In this document: in pieces, positions 32,901-42,839 of the stretch
Numbering within the stretch: position 1 is the stretch's first letter
Layout: each line of letters starts with the position of its first letter
NCBI GenBank assembly: GCA_934047225.1
Contig: OW203985.1
Location: forward strand, 11,239,501 to 11,303,500
DNA: 64,000 nucleotides
Reading direction: 5' to 3'
Source of the DNA: Ypsolopha sequella
Taxonomy: Eukaryota > Arthropoda > Insecta > Lepidoptera > Ypsolophidae
Position numbers and translations under genes: made by a program
Notes under the pieces: generated by a model
Seen by the model: the letters and a program-made list of their open reading frames with translations, nothing else
What the model was told of the DNA's origin: nothing
The model's database searches: none

Positions 32901-34281
32901 ACTATTCAAACCAACCTGTCGATTTACACCTAGCACACAATATGGTTGTATCTTTTAGTCAGGGATGATAAACTTTAACACCCATGCCATGAGCAATTTA
33001 TTCTCTATTTTTTTTGTCCAGCTTGTGCCTTTAAAAATTACTGCTAAAATATATTTGCAGTAAAAAAATACAATTCTTTTTTTTTTTATCAAAGTTTTTC
33101 CAATACTAGGTATTCAGTCACGTGTAGCCTATGGCACACACACTATGGGTTTGTCATTCCTATTTTATTCTTAGCTTATAGCGCACTTCATTACTTACTT
33201 AAAGAACACATAATATGCAACGGCGAGAAGAGCAAATCCACCAAAGACAATCAAGCCTCTCTTTAGGACTCCTGGATTATTAAGATCCAGCTGGTTCGGA
33301 GTGACCTTGCTAGTTGATGATGTGCTATTGTCAGTTGAATTGTTTGCCAATACAGTGGTGGAGACTGTTTCATTTGCTGAGCTTGAACTGGCTGGAACTG
33401 TAAGAAATCTTCATTTAGCCCATCTTATGAAAAGTAGTAGTTAATTTCTTGATAAACTAAAAATAAAACATTTTCTACCACATTTTCAGTCTGGGGCACA
33501 ACTGAGGAATAATGGCCATAATCAGGATCTAAATGAACATGAGAGTGGTTAATGGTATATATATATATATATATATATATACATAACACTGTAAATGAAA
33601 TTTTACAGGCGAAGATTATTATAATGAATATTTTGTGATAAATTTCTTTACAAATCTGATACAGTGTAGAGAATCATTTTGAAGAAACAGTCTTCTAAAT
33701 TGATTCACAATATTATATTTTACTTTATATTTCTGTATCAGTGTTTTTTCAAGATGCTTTCAAAGTTTCACCTGACAATTGCAAGTATAAATTATGTTAC
33801 AGAATCATATTGTTTTCACACTAATGTATGTCTACAATGCTTTGGTTCGGTGCACCATTTCATGTTTGTAGATGCCGTATCAAGTTTCTAACTATAGTTT
33901 TGTTGCTGACGATAGGTTCGCAATCAGGGCTTAATATAACCTCTTAAATTTACCTATCGGAGACTCTGGTTTAGATATGGTTTCATTTTTGACCAGGACT
34001 GGTTTTGGTTGTGGCACAGGTTGTTGCACTGGTTCTTTAAGCACCTGCTGCTTGTCATTAGGCTGTTGTACGAAGCCTCCTTCACTTTGTCCCGGCTGAG
34101 AGCCCTGGACGTCCCTTTTCCCCACTCTCATAGCTGAAACCGCGTTACGGGTTGAAGGCCAAAAAGCGTAGCGACTGTCAAGACCATTGTAGATGTCCTT
34201 AGTCTGGCTGAATTCATGAATATTCTCCGAGGTCCTTACACAGTTAAAAAGTAACAACACCAAAGCGATTCGCAAATACAT
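29964..34281 (-). CDS. FAM174-like single-pass membrane protein
   Basis: Three coding exons: 34281-33954, 33397-33199 and 30309-29964 (290 codons plus stop). Donors and acceptors are GT-AG and phases match (1, then 2). I chose the ATG at 34281 because it is preceded by CAACA and starts a signal peptide (MYLRIALVLLLFNCVRTS); an upstream in-frame ATG would spoil it. The luminal part is rich in Gln, Pro, Ser and Thr with four N-glycosylation sequons. One membrane helix (GLIVFGGFALLAVAYYVFF) at about residue 155-173 is followed by basic residues and RYGVLQSDD...NLELSRIPL plus a run of Asp/Glu. That cytosolic signature matches the FAM174 family, whose human members are Golgi/membrane proteins of poorly known function. 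The luminal and tail parts are longer than in the human proteins. Intron 2 (2.9 kb) holds several repeats. Confidence 0.72.
30829..30862 (-). repeat. Hairpin element copy 5 (core)
   Basis: On the minus strand: CTGATGCCG, GGCTA, loop TTAAT, TAGTC, GAAATATATT. The stem is weak (one G-T pair) but self-complementary and different from all other copies. It lies in intron 2 of the FAM174-like gene. Element ends were not determined. Confidence 0.5.
31018..31258 (+). repeat. Lepidopteran dispersed repeat, partial copy in intron
   Basis: Contains CTGTCCTGTATGTATGTCTG, CCACTGAACGGATTTTTATG and TTCACAGATGGACAGAGC, the usual opening of these repeats. The 69-codon ORF over it is incidental. It is preceded by a TA-rich run (30968-31000). 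Confidence 0.5.
31401..31806 (+). repeat. Lepidopteran dispersed repeat, second intronic copy
   Basis: 31401-31490 matches 12897-12985. 31495-31806 runs from TGTCTATGTCTGTCCG through AAACTACTCAACGGATTTTG to CCACGCGGACGAAGCCGCAG and CAACAGCTAGT, the standard end of the repeat seen at 6.3 and 15.6 kb. Confidence 0.55.
32510..32650 (-). repeat. Dispersed repeat, inverted copy of 6545-6680
   Basis: On the minus strand it runs from ACAGGGTGTTAAGATGAAG to GAAAAGTTACATAGC, the same order as at 6.55-6.68 kb. Confidence 0.55.
33555..33581. repeat. (TA)n microsatellite in intron 1
   Basis: An uninterrupted TA run of about 13 units within intron 1 of the FAM174-like gene. Confidence 0.8.
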
Positions 34282-34568
34282 TGTTGAAGACGGAAAACTT
34301 AGTAATAATACACAGTATTGAATATTTATCACTGTTTTAGTTTTAAGATGTAGTTTTTACACAGATTTCTTTGTAAATACATCTCAATCACTTGGCAAAT
34401 TGTTAAAGAATTGTGTTGTGGTGAATTGATTGAATTGCCATACCTATGCAGATTATAACAGATGCTTTTTTTTTAATGGTTTTATGGCTCTGGATGCAAG
34501 TCCTTTTGAGCCAATTGTTTTTATTATTTTCACTTTGTGAGCACTATGCACATCGTTTTATCACTTAA

Positions 34569-35267
34569 AGTCGCCGTCAATAGAAATTGTGGACTATGTA
34601 AACAAACCGTTTTCTCAATTTTTCTCAAGGTTCTGTCACGGAGTCTCATTTAACATTATTCCAAATCATGAAGCATCAAGTCTTACCAGTCATTCACTGT
34701 ATTTCATCATGAAATATTCAATAATCACCAGTTAATTACAGAAAATCATAGAATCAATAATCAATTCTGTACTGCGTCGAGATTGCTGTCATATTTTTTT
34801 CTCATCGAATCTGTATTGTCTTTGAAAATTGGTGATGTACCAATCTATTTGAATATAAACCTATTTTATTCGTGATGTTATTTTATTCCGTCATTCTTTT
34901 TTAACAGAGTTACTTCATAATCTTTGACATAAACGTGTGTGTGATTCTATTGAGAGCTGTGTGATCTTCCAGCGTTGCTCTAAAATGTGTAGCTCATGTC
35001 CTAAAAGTAGAAGAAAAAATGAAAGAACTGGATGGGATAATAGATACGGCCAACGACGCTGTGACGGAACCATTTTTAATTAACGTGGGCGATTTGACTA
35101 GCGATTCATCAGAATATTTTAGCGATGAATCAAATAAAGAAAACTAATTAAGCACTTAACATATTTTAATCACATGCTTACCCATCTCTAGATAGTTCAC
35201 CTATTCATAGACAAAGACAACATGGCGCTTTGTTTACATTGTCCACAATTTCTATTGACGGCTACTG
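34569..35267. repeat. 33-bp inverted repeat pair bracketing a short plus-strand ORF
   Basis: GCCGTCAATAGAAATTGTGG followed by ACTATGTAAACAAA at about 34570-34603 recurs inverted at about 35231-35266 with one mismatch. The pair encloses about 630 bp that starts some 290 bp upstream of the FAM174-like start codon. No target duplication was visible. It may be a transposon end pair or a duplicated promoter element. Confidence 0.6.
34983..35148 (+). CDS. Possible small protein or 3' terminal exon
   Basis: In one plus frame an open stretch runs from an acceptor-like TTCCAG (about 34971) to TAA at 35146-35148. From the ATG near 35020 it encodes 42 residues, including MKELDGIIDTANDAVTEPFL and an acidic, Ser-rich end. 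Codon use (GCC, AAC, GAC, GTG, ACG) looks more coding-like than the surroundings. I do not recognise it. It could be the last exon of a plus-strand gene divergent from the FAM174-like gene, or chance. Confidence 0.25.
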
Positions 35268-35310
35268 TATACAATAATATTTACATTCAATTTATAGTTT
35301 ATCTATGCAG

Positions 35311-36404
35311 TGTAACGTTGCACTTGTTAACGTTCCATAGTAAAGTATTAATTCTTTAAACTAATAAGTATGTACATCTTAAAATTACAATTATAAATAA
35401 TTTTTTACAAAGTAGTTCAATTAATTATTATTATTTACAGAATGCTATATCAATAAATATTAAAACAATTAATTCAATTCATTTTAAAACGTACATAACC
35501 TAATTATTCATATTTTTATTGCGAGCGGTACCCGCAAATCTGTTCGTTTTTCTCGCGCCTCGATGACGCGGCCGTCGGCGTCGCGGCGCGCCGCCCGGCC
35601 GGAACTCGCGACACATTCCACTCTCGGGTCTCGAGCTTCCAACGCGACAACTAAATAACGGTCACTATAATTGCCGTAAAATATAATTGTCGGGACCTAG
35701 TTATATGTTATTTTTATATTGTTAAAAGGTTACAACATAAATATCTGAAGTGATTACTATTGCTGGAATAATACCAGGACATTATTTATTTGTGTGTGAC
35801 GCATTATTGGATTTTCCTTTGTTCCCCAACTCGGGTAAGTAAACGGTGAACAGTATTACCTAGTTCGTTTATTTTTTGTGTTTATGTATTACGTTATTCC
35901 ATGATTGTAACTCCGTTCTGCTGTTGGAACCACCACGACAATAACTACATTACCGCGGTTCCCTGATTTGTCGTGGCTGGCCAACCTTTGTGTTCGGTCG
36001 TGAATAATAACACGTCCGTGGATTTGCAGGGAACAACGCTACGGCTTTTAAGGCGAATTGATACGCCAACTGAAATTTGGGACCTGTCTTTGAAGAGCTT
36101 ACTCCTTCCACACGAAGATCGCCACACCGCAACGTCGCCGGTCGCTAGAACTTCGACTCGCGCCGCCGCCGCCCGTCCCAGCAAATCCCACGTACCTTCG
36201 GCTGGAGACCGCTGACCGCCCGCGGCTACAGGGAAGTGCGGACTGAAACCATCTCGGGGGATCAAACTTATTTCAGCCCGATTTTATTATTATTATTATT
36301 TTATTTTTTTTAATATATATTTTTTTTTTTAACGGACTCCTGCCTCGTCTATCAATTTATTTATCCCTACCCTAATTTAGGGATAGACAGGTAGGGACGT
36401 CACA
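35311..36404 (+). repeat. 5' LTR (1094 bp)
   Basis: Starts TGTAACGTTG and ends GACGTCACA, with short inverted ends. It has AT-rich outer parts and a GC-rich stretch at about 35520-35640 containing repeated CGCGGC/GCGCGCC strings. A perfect 6-bp-arm palindrome CCCTAA-T-TTAGGG lies near the 3' end. The apparent ORFs of 60-106 codons on both strands recur identically in the 3' LTR and are not genes. Confidence 0.95.
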
Positions 36405-36405
36405 C

Positions 36406-36423
36406 TGGCGCCTAAACGTGGTT
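36406..36423 (+). other. Primer binding site
   Basis: TGGCGCCTAAACGTGGTT starts one base after the LTR. TGGCGCC followed by AACGTGG resembles sites complementary to the 3' end of tRNA-Lys; the assignment is from memory of such sites and should be taken as probable. Confidence 0.7.
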
Positions 36424-37050
36424 AAAAATAAGTTTGGTTCCTTATTCCTGGTTTGTAGTTAGTGTTGTTGTTGGTGTGTTGTTTTTTTTGTTAAACGCTC
36501 ATTTTTTTTGGTTTTCGCTTTTACAGCTTATGTGTACATGGTAATATTTATTTTATGTTATTCGTTACGTACATTACTTGAGTTTTTGTATCAATTTTCA
36601 AATTTGTGTCGTACATAAAAGTACTGACAGCAAAAAAAGTAATCTCAATTTTAATTATTATTTTATTTGAATTAATTATTTACATGTTTTAATTTTTGTT
36701 TAACCACGTACACATTAGTTGTTAATTTTTTATTTTTGCATTTTTTTTTCTTTTTGTTGATTATTTTTCTATCAATAATAATATTTTTGTTGGTAATAAT
36801 TTTATAAATCGACAAAACCAAGCGTTCTAGTCATCGTATTTCATTTTGTAACAGGACGGAGTATTATGCCAATTATTAATTAATATTGTTGTTGTTTTGA
36901 ATTATTATTTTAGTTGCTAGAGGGTTATTTTAAGTGCTGTTCACCATTTATTCTACTAGTTGGGGTATCGTGACTCGTAAGATTTTTTTTTCTTTCTTAT
37001 ATATTTTTTTATTCTGTCGATAGTAAAAATTTTTTTTTTGTTTAACGAAA

Positions 37051-38421
37051 ATGTATCCCATTAAGTTTCTGTCACTCCAAAAGTCGGAACTTGAGTACGA
37101 AGTTGCAATCAGAGGAACTACACCTGGTTCTAAAGTATCTGATTTGCGAAAACAAATAGTTAAATTGGCGGCTGGATATCCATCCGAGGAAATTTTGGAG
37201 TCCCCTTTCGAAGTAGTGGAAGATCTTACGGGTTGTTTAGAGGTCTTAGGTAAAGTGGAACAGAATCTTGAAGATGCTCAACCAGATATAGCACTTGTTA
37301 AGCGCACTGAGAACTTACTTAACCACCTTTATCATAGAATTCATCGGATTGTTCCTTCGGAGGAGCATAAAGCACAATATAAAGATACCTTGACATTGTA
37401 TAAAAACCTTGCCGGTCAATTTAAGACGTTCTTAGAGAGGGGAGTCGACACTCTTTCGGTTTCACCTTCTTCATCTCAGGAGACATCGGTTGACCAAACT
37501 GTAATTCCCGTGATAAATGTTTCTTGTGACCGCGGAGGTTTGGCTGATTTAGGCAAATTAAGATTTAATGGCGATACTTGCGTACGTGCTTTTATTGAAC
37601 GCGTCTCTGAATTCTGCAAGGCAAGAAGTATATCAGATTCTAAGCTTCTGTCATATGCTACCGAGATATTTACAGACAAAGCACTACACTGGTTTAGGAG
37701 CGTAAAGGATCAAGTGTCATCTTGGAGCGATCTTAAAGTTTTACTGAAACAGGATTTTGATAAATCAGATTTTGATTACCGACTTTTAGATGAAATTCGT
37801 AGCCGAACTCAGGGCGTCTCAGAGAATATAACAATATATTTATCCATCATGTTTGGTATGTTTACGCGATTATCTAAAACCTTGTCAGAAGAAGACAAAC
37901 TTGAAATATTATTGCATAATATTCGCCCGTGCTACGCGAGTACACTTGCTTCTTCAACTGAAATTACTACTATAGAGCAATTAAGAACTCTTTGCCGCAA
38001 TTACGAGACTTTTCAATCTCGTCTTACTCATTTCCGCGAACCTCTTGGTGTAACACGTGAAACATTGGCTCCTGAATTCGCGTATTCAAATTCGAATTGT
38101 TCGGGAAAGAAACCGAACTATAACAATTCGTATAATAATAAGAATTTCCAGAATAAAAATTATAATTACAATCAAAATAATTCTAATAACTTAAATAAAT
38201 ATAATCCTTATAAAACTAACAATGAGGAATATGTACATGCAATTGATGCCAAAAAACTTTTGTTTTGTCCTAGATGTCGGGAGAATTCGCACAATCTCCG
38301 CCAATGCAGAAACCCAAATAGGTCCTTGTTATGTTTTAAATGTGGTCACAAGGGTGTCAAGTATCCGGATTGTCCTGAATGTCAGGCACCTACAAACAAT
38401 CCGTCTACTTCAAAAAACTAA
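37051..38421 (+). CDS. gag: Gag polyprotein
   Basis: 456 residues: structural protein that packages the retrotransposon RNA into particles. Residues about 165-340 have the helical capsid pattern of Ty3/gypsy Gag (ALHWFRSVKDQVSSWSDLK and RTLCRNYETF are typical). An Asn/Tyr/Lys-rich linker (about 350-395) leads to two zinc knuckles. The first is C406-x2-C-x4-H-x4-C419. The second is Cys-only: C428-x2-C431-x9-C441-x2-C444. The ATG at 37051 is the first in frame after the T-rich leader. The reading frame ends in TCA AAA AAC TAA, the slippery site used to enter pol. It appears intact. Confidence 0.92.
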   Translation: MYPIKFLSLQKSELEYEVAIRGTTPGSKVSDLRKQIVKLAAGYPSEEILESPFEVVEDLTGCLEVLGKVEQNLEDAQPDIALVKRTENLLNHLYHRIHRIVPSEEHKAQYKDTLTLYKNLAGQFKTFLERGVDTLSVSPSSSQETSVDQTVIPVINVSCDRGGLADLGKLRFNGDTCVRAFIERVSEFCKARSISDSKLLSYATEIFTDKALHWFRSVKDQVSSWSDLKVLLKQDFDKSDFDYRLLDEIRSRTQGVSENITIYLSIMFGMFTRLSKTLSEEDKLEILLHNIRPCYASTLASSTEITTIEQLRTLCRNYETFQSRLTHFREPLGVTRETLAPEFAYSNSNCSGKKPNYNNSYNNKNFQNKNYNYNQNNSNNLNKYNPYKTNNEEYVHAIDAKKLLFCPRCRENSHNLRQCRNPNRSLLCFKCGHKGVKYPDCPECQAPTNNPSTSKN

Positions 38422-40628
38422 TTTCCCAGAATTGTGCCTCAAAATTCGATGCTATCGAGTGGAATACTTGGCTCGATTTTATTGAAAGATTTTTTAATTG
38501 CTATAGGGTCTCCACAATTCTGGATGCTAAGCCTTTTAATGATAATAGACCCTACGTTTCTGTTAAAGTGAATGATATTACAGCTTGTGGATTGTTGGAT
38601 TCTGGATCAGCGATAACTTTACTAGGTAATGGTAGTCATAAAGTCTTACTGGAACACGGTTTGAAGGTAATTGACGATGAACGTATTACTATTACTACTG
38701 CAGGTGGTGAATCCATTAAAAGTATAGGTTACATAAATTTGCCAATAACATTTGAGAATGATTTCCATATAATTAAAACTCACGTCATTCCTGAGGTAGA
38801 TACCTCATTTATCCTAGGTATAGACTTTTGGCGTGCTTTTAGGATCTGCCCCAAGTATTTGGGTAGTGTAACTTTATCAAATACTTCCTTGGCGGAGATT
38901 AAAGTAGATTCAACCGACATTTGTTTGCAGTCCTACAATAATTTAGATGACGCGCAAAGGTTGATTGCTGATGATATCGTGCAGCAATTTAAAGATATCT
39001 CAATGGAGATGAAGGGTTTAGGGAGAACCAATTTAATTACGCACCGTATCGAAACAGGTGACGCGCAACCGATACGACAGCGCTATTACAGGTTATCACC
39101 TGAAAAACAACGGATTTTACAGGAGCAGGTTGATGAGATGCTGGATCTGGATGTGGTTGAACGCTGTGAAAGTGCCTGGTCTTCTCCTGTGCTAATTGTA
39201 CATAAAAAGAACGGACAGCCTCGGTTTTGTTTAGACAGCCGTAAATTAAATTCTGTCACTAAGCGAGATGCGTACAATTTGCCTTACGTTTCAGAAATAC
39301 TGGACAATTTACGTGATGCCAAGTTTCTAAGCAGTATTGATTTGTCTAAAGCATTTTGGCAGATTTTGATAGCGCCTGAAGACCGAGACAAGACGGCATT
39401 TTATATTCCTGGACGTGGTACTCTTCGATTTAAAACTACAGCCTTTGGTTTAACCAATGCTCCTGCAACTCAGCAAAGGCTGGTTGATATGTTATTCGGT
39501 GATTTTGACCTCAAAACATTTGCATATATGGATGACATTGTCATCATTAGCAGCTCTTTTGAGGAGCACGTGTCACTGTTATTACGTGTCCTTGAAAAGC
39601 TGAAACACGCAAACTTAACAGTTAACCTGGAGAAGTGTAAGTTTTTCCGTAGTCAGCTCAAATACTTGGGATATGTTGTGGACGCAAATGGTTTACGGAC
39701 TGACCCAGAAAAAGTTGAAGCGATCCTTAACTACCCGACTCCTACTTGTCGAAAGGATCTTAAACGCTTCCTGGGAACAGCTACCTGGTACCGTCGGTTT
39801 GTACCCAATTTTAGTACAGTTGCGGGTCCATTAAACAAACTGACATCTAATAAAAAGAACGCACCACCATTTAAGTGGACACCCGAAGCAGACGCCTCTT
39901 TTAATAAATTAAAGGAGTCTTTAGTCTCAGCTCCGGTGTTATCTTGCCCTGACTATAATCTACCGTTCGAGGTCCACACAGACGCAAGTAATTATGGCGT
40001 CGGCGCCATGCTTACACAGACTGTTGACGGTAAAGAACACCCAATCGCTTACATGAGCCGCTCACTGACCAGTGCTGAGAAAAATTATAGTATAACTGAG
40101 AGGGAAACTCTTGCAGTGATTACTGCCCTCGAGCACTGGCGGTGTTACCTGGAAAATGGCCAAACCTTTACCGTTTATACAGATCATTCGGCGCTAAAAT
40201 GGTTTTTGTCACTCAGCAATCCCACAGGTAGGCTGGCTCGATGGGGAGTCAGGTTATCTTCATTCAACTTTGAAATGAAGCACAGGCGTGGGGTCGATAA
40301 TGTTATTCCCGATGCCCTTTCTAGAGCTGTACCTTGTGATGCAGTATCAACAGCCAACTCTTATTTGGACACTAATGATACGTGGTACAAGAAAATGTAT
40401 AATGGTTGCCTCAATACTCCAGGTAATTTTCCAAATTTCATCATTAAAAATAATTCCCTCTTTAGGCTGTCGAAGGCAAACTCCACCTTAACAAACGAAT
40501 TTGCTTGGAAGGAGGTCGTCCCGCAAGAATTACGCGAAAAAGTAATTTTCGACAATCACGCAGAACCTACAGCAGGTCATCTTGGTATATTCAAGACTTA
40601 TCGCCGCCTTGCATTACGCTTTTATTAG
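38379..40628 (+). CDS. pol: Pol: protease, reverse transcriptase, RNase H, start of integrase
   Basis: 749 codons, read as a -1 frameshift extension of gag; the ATG at 38379 is unlikely to be used. Positions in this ORF: aspartic protease LLDSGS (D74) with FILGIDFW near 144-151; reverse transcriptase with IDLSKAFWQI (D321) and FAYMDD (383-386); RNase H with HTDAS (D535), the ITERETLAV Glu, YTDHSALKWF (D602) and PDALSR (D646). The integrase zinc-binding domain begins with the His pair at 727 and 734. The frame ends at TAG 40626-40628, just after YRRLALRFY, inside that domain and before its Cys pair. The next segment continues in the same frame. Confidence 0.93.
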   Translation: MSGTYKQSVYFKKLISQNCASKFDAIEWNTWLDFIERFFNCYRVSTILDAKPFNDNRPYVSVKVNDITACGLLDSGSAITLLGNGSHKVLLEHGLKVIDDERITITTAGGESIKSIGYINLPITFENDFHIIKTHVIPEVDTSFILGIDFWRAFRICPKYLGSVTLSNTSLAEIKVDSTDICLQSYNNLDDAQRLIADDIVQQFKDISMEMKGLGRTNLITHRIETGDAQPIRQRYYRLSPEKQRILQEQVDEMLDLDVVERCESAWSSPVLIVHKKNGQPRFCLDSRKLNSVTKRDAYNLPYVSEILDNLRDAKFLSSIDLSKAFWQILIAPEDRDKTAFYIPGRGTLRFKTTAFGLTNAPATQQRLVDMLFGDFDLKTFAYMDDIVIISSSFEEHVSLLLRVLEKLKHANLTVNLEKCKFFRSQLKYLGYVVDANGLRTDPEKVEAILNYPTPTCRKDLKRFLGTATWYRRFVPNFSTVAGPLNKLTSNKKNAPPFKWTPEADASFNKLKESLVSAPVLSCPDYNLPFEVHTDASNYGVGAMLTQTVDGKEHPIAYMSRSLTSAEKNYSITERETLAVITALEHWRCYLENGQTFTVYTDHSALKWFLSLSNPTGRLARWGVRLSSFNFEMKHRRGVDNVIPDALSRAVPCDAVSTANSYLDTNDTWYKKMYNGCLNTPGNFPNFIIKNNSLFRLSKANSTLTNEFAWKEVVPQELREKVIFDNHAEPTAGHLGIFKTYRRLALRFY
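38412..38418 (+). promoter_or_regulatory. Programmed -1 frameshift site A AAA AAC
   Basis: In the gag frame the last sense codons are TCA AAA AAC followed at once by TAA (38419-38421). The heptamer A AAA AAC is a canonical -1 slippery sequence, and the pol frame is exactly -1. The frames overlap by 43 nt (38379-38421). A downstream stimulatory structure could not be judged by eye. Confidence 0.85.
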
Positions 40629-41606
40629 CCAGGCATGCATCAAGATGTAGTAAAATTTGTAGGTTCTTGCGGAAAATGCTTGGCGTACAAGGCACAGAAT
40701 CACACTACACTAGGTGAATTGGGTCGACCAAAACAGTGCTCCAGGCCATTTCAGATGATCTCCATTGATTTTATTGGCCCTCTTCCTACTAGCCGGAAGC
40801 AAAATAGTTACATTTTAGTAGTCACGTGCTGTTTTTCAAAATTTTGTTTGATTTTCCCAATTAAGCGGGCCAATTCGGAAGTAGTTATTAAAATTCTTGA
40901 AGAATCTGTTTTCATGGTACATGGTATACCCCAAACCATCTTTCTTGACAATGGTAGCCAGTTTATTTCTAGTAGCACGGAATCTTTTTTCAAGAAATAT
41001 AGTATACCAAACATCTATTTTACTCCCAGATATACGCCACAGGTTAATACGGTGGAGCGTTACAATAAAACAATTATGACTTGCGTTTCTACTTTTGTTG
41101 ATAACGACCACAGATCCTGGGACACTAATATCCCTAAAATACAATTTGCTATCAACAATTCGGTGAATGAGTCTACAGGGTATACACCTTCCTTTTTAGT
41201 CTACGGTCGTGAGTTGGTTACGTGTGGTACCCATTACACTGACACCGATGTTGGCAACGAAATTTTTTTCCTACCTCGTGACGTCTACGCAGAAAATTTA
41301 GGTTGTTTATCAGAGATTTTTGATAAAGTGCAGTCATCTCTTTGGCATGCCCATCAGAAAAATACTGGTCATTACAATTTGCGACGCAAATCAGCAGAGT
41401 TTAATGTAGGGGACATAGTCTTTAAGCGCGCTTACGTTCTCAGCGATAAAGACAAATACTTTTGCAAGAAATTAGCCCCAAAGTTTATAAAATGTCGTAT
41501 TTCCGCTAAAAAGTCTCCTTTAGTATATGTACTGGAAGATATGACTGGTAAAGATATTGGTACTTGGCACATCAAGGACCTTAAATTAGCTGGTTACAAT
41601 AAATGA
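40626..41606 (+). pseudogene. pol: Integrase portion of pol, downstream of the in-frame TAG
   Basis: Same frame as pol, open for 323 codons after the first Met at 40635, which is not a natural start. It carries the second half of the zinc-binding domain (C12, C15), then the catalytic core D45, D105, E141 with exactly 35 residues between the last two (D,D-35-E), and a C-terminal region without an obvious chromodomain. The TAG occupies the place of a residue strongly conserved as Trp in this family (followed by PGM). This copy should not make full integrase unless the stop is read through. Nothing resembling env follows; the frame ends at TGA 41604-41606. Confidence 0.85.
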
Positions 41607-41732
41607 TAAAAAAAAATTATTCTCCAAGTTTATATCTACAATTTTTTTTTATGATTTCACGAATGAGAGTGTATTGCAATCACGGACAAGTTTTGGAGAC
41701 GTATTTTATCAAAGGGTAAAATCCTTTTGGTG

Positions 41733-41745
41733 ACGCGGGGGGTAA
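41733..41745 (+). other. Polypurine tract
   Basis: GCGGGGGGTAA lies directly before the 3' LTR TGTAAC, the expected position for plus-strand priming. It is short and has a G6 core. Confidence 0.7.
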
Positions 41746-42839
41746 TGTAACGTTGCACTTGTTAACGTTCCATAGTAAAGTATTAATTCTTTAAACTAAT
41801 AAGTATGTACATCTTAAAATTACAATTATAAATAATTTTTTACAAAGTAGTTCAATTAATTATTATTATTTACAGAATGCTATATCAATAAATATTAAAA
41901 CAATTAATTCAATTCATTTTAAAACGTACATAACCTAATTATTCATATTTTTATTGCGAGCGGTACCCGCAAATCTGTTCGTTTTTCTCGCGCCTCGATG
42001 ACGCGGCCGTCGGCGTCGCGGCGCGCCGCCCGGCCGGAACTCGCGACACATTCCACTCTCGGGTCTCGAGCTTCCAACGCGACAACTAAATAACGGTCAC
42101 TATAATTGCCGTAAAATATAATTGTCGGGACCTAGTTATATGTTATTTTTATATTGTTAAAAGGTTACAACATAAATATCTGAAGTGATTACTATTGCTG
42201 GAATAATACCAGGACATTATTTATTTGTGTGTGACGCATTATTGGATTTTCCTTTGTTCCCCAACTCGGGTAAGTAAACGGTGAACAGTATTACCTAGTT
42301 CGTTTATTTTTTGTGTTTATGTATTACGTTATTCCATGATTGTAACTCCGTTCTGCTGTTGGAACCACCACGACAATAACTACATTACCGCGGTTCCCTG
42401 ATTTGTCGTGGCTGGCCAACCTTTGTGTTCGGTCGTGAATAATAACACGTCCGTGGATTTGCAGGGAACAACGCTACGGCTTTTAAGGCGAATTGATACG
42501 CCAACTGAAATTTGGGACCTGTCTTTGAAGAGCTTACTCCTTCCACACGAAGATCGCCACACCGCAACGTCGCCGGTCGCTAGAACTTCGACTCGCGCCG
42601 CCGCCGCCCGTCCCAGCAAATCCCACGTACCTTCGGCTGGAGACCGCTGACCGCCCGCGGCTACAGGGAAGTGCGGACTGAAACCATCTCGGGGGATCAA
42701 ACTTATTTCAGCCCGATTTTATTATTATTATTATTTTATTTTTTTTAATATATATTTTTTTTTTTAACGGACTCCTGCCTCGTCTATCAATTTATTTATC
42801 CCTACCCTAATTTAGGGATAGACAGGTAGGGACGTCACA
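41746..42839 (+). repeat. 3' LTR (1094 bp)
   Basis: Same length and apparently the same sequence as the 5' LTR. It is followed by the target duplication GCAG. Confidence 0.95.

Larger units (their letters stand above)
35311..42839 (+). mobile_element. Ty3/gypsy-type LTR retrotransposon, full length
   Basis: A 7529-bp element flanked by the 4-bp duplication GCAG (35307-35310 and 42840-42843). It contains two 1094-bp LTRs starting TGTAAC and ending GTCACA, a primer binding site, gag, pol in the order protease, reverse transcriptase, RNase H, integrase (the Ty3/gypsy order), and a purine tract. There is no env. All open reading frames in the two LTRs are identical at a constant offset of 6435 and I saw no difference by eye, so insertion is recent. 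A single in-frame TAG interrupts pol in the integrase N-terminal region. Lineage within Ty3/gypsy was not determined. Confidence 0.95.

Noticed and set aside
35945..36265. 106-codon minus ORF and overlapping ORFs, repeated at 42380-42700
   Set aside because: They lie inside the two LTRs and exist only because the GC-rich LTR centre lacks stops.
40635..41606. Integrase as an independent gene with its own ATG
   Set aside because: It is in the same frame as pol directly after an in-frame TAG; the Met is internal to the integrase zinc-binding domain.
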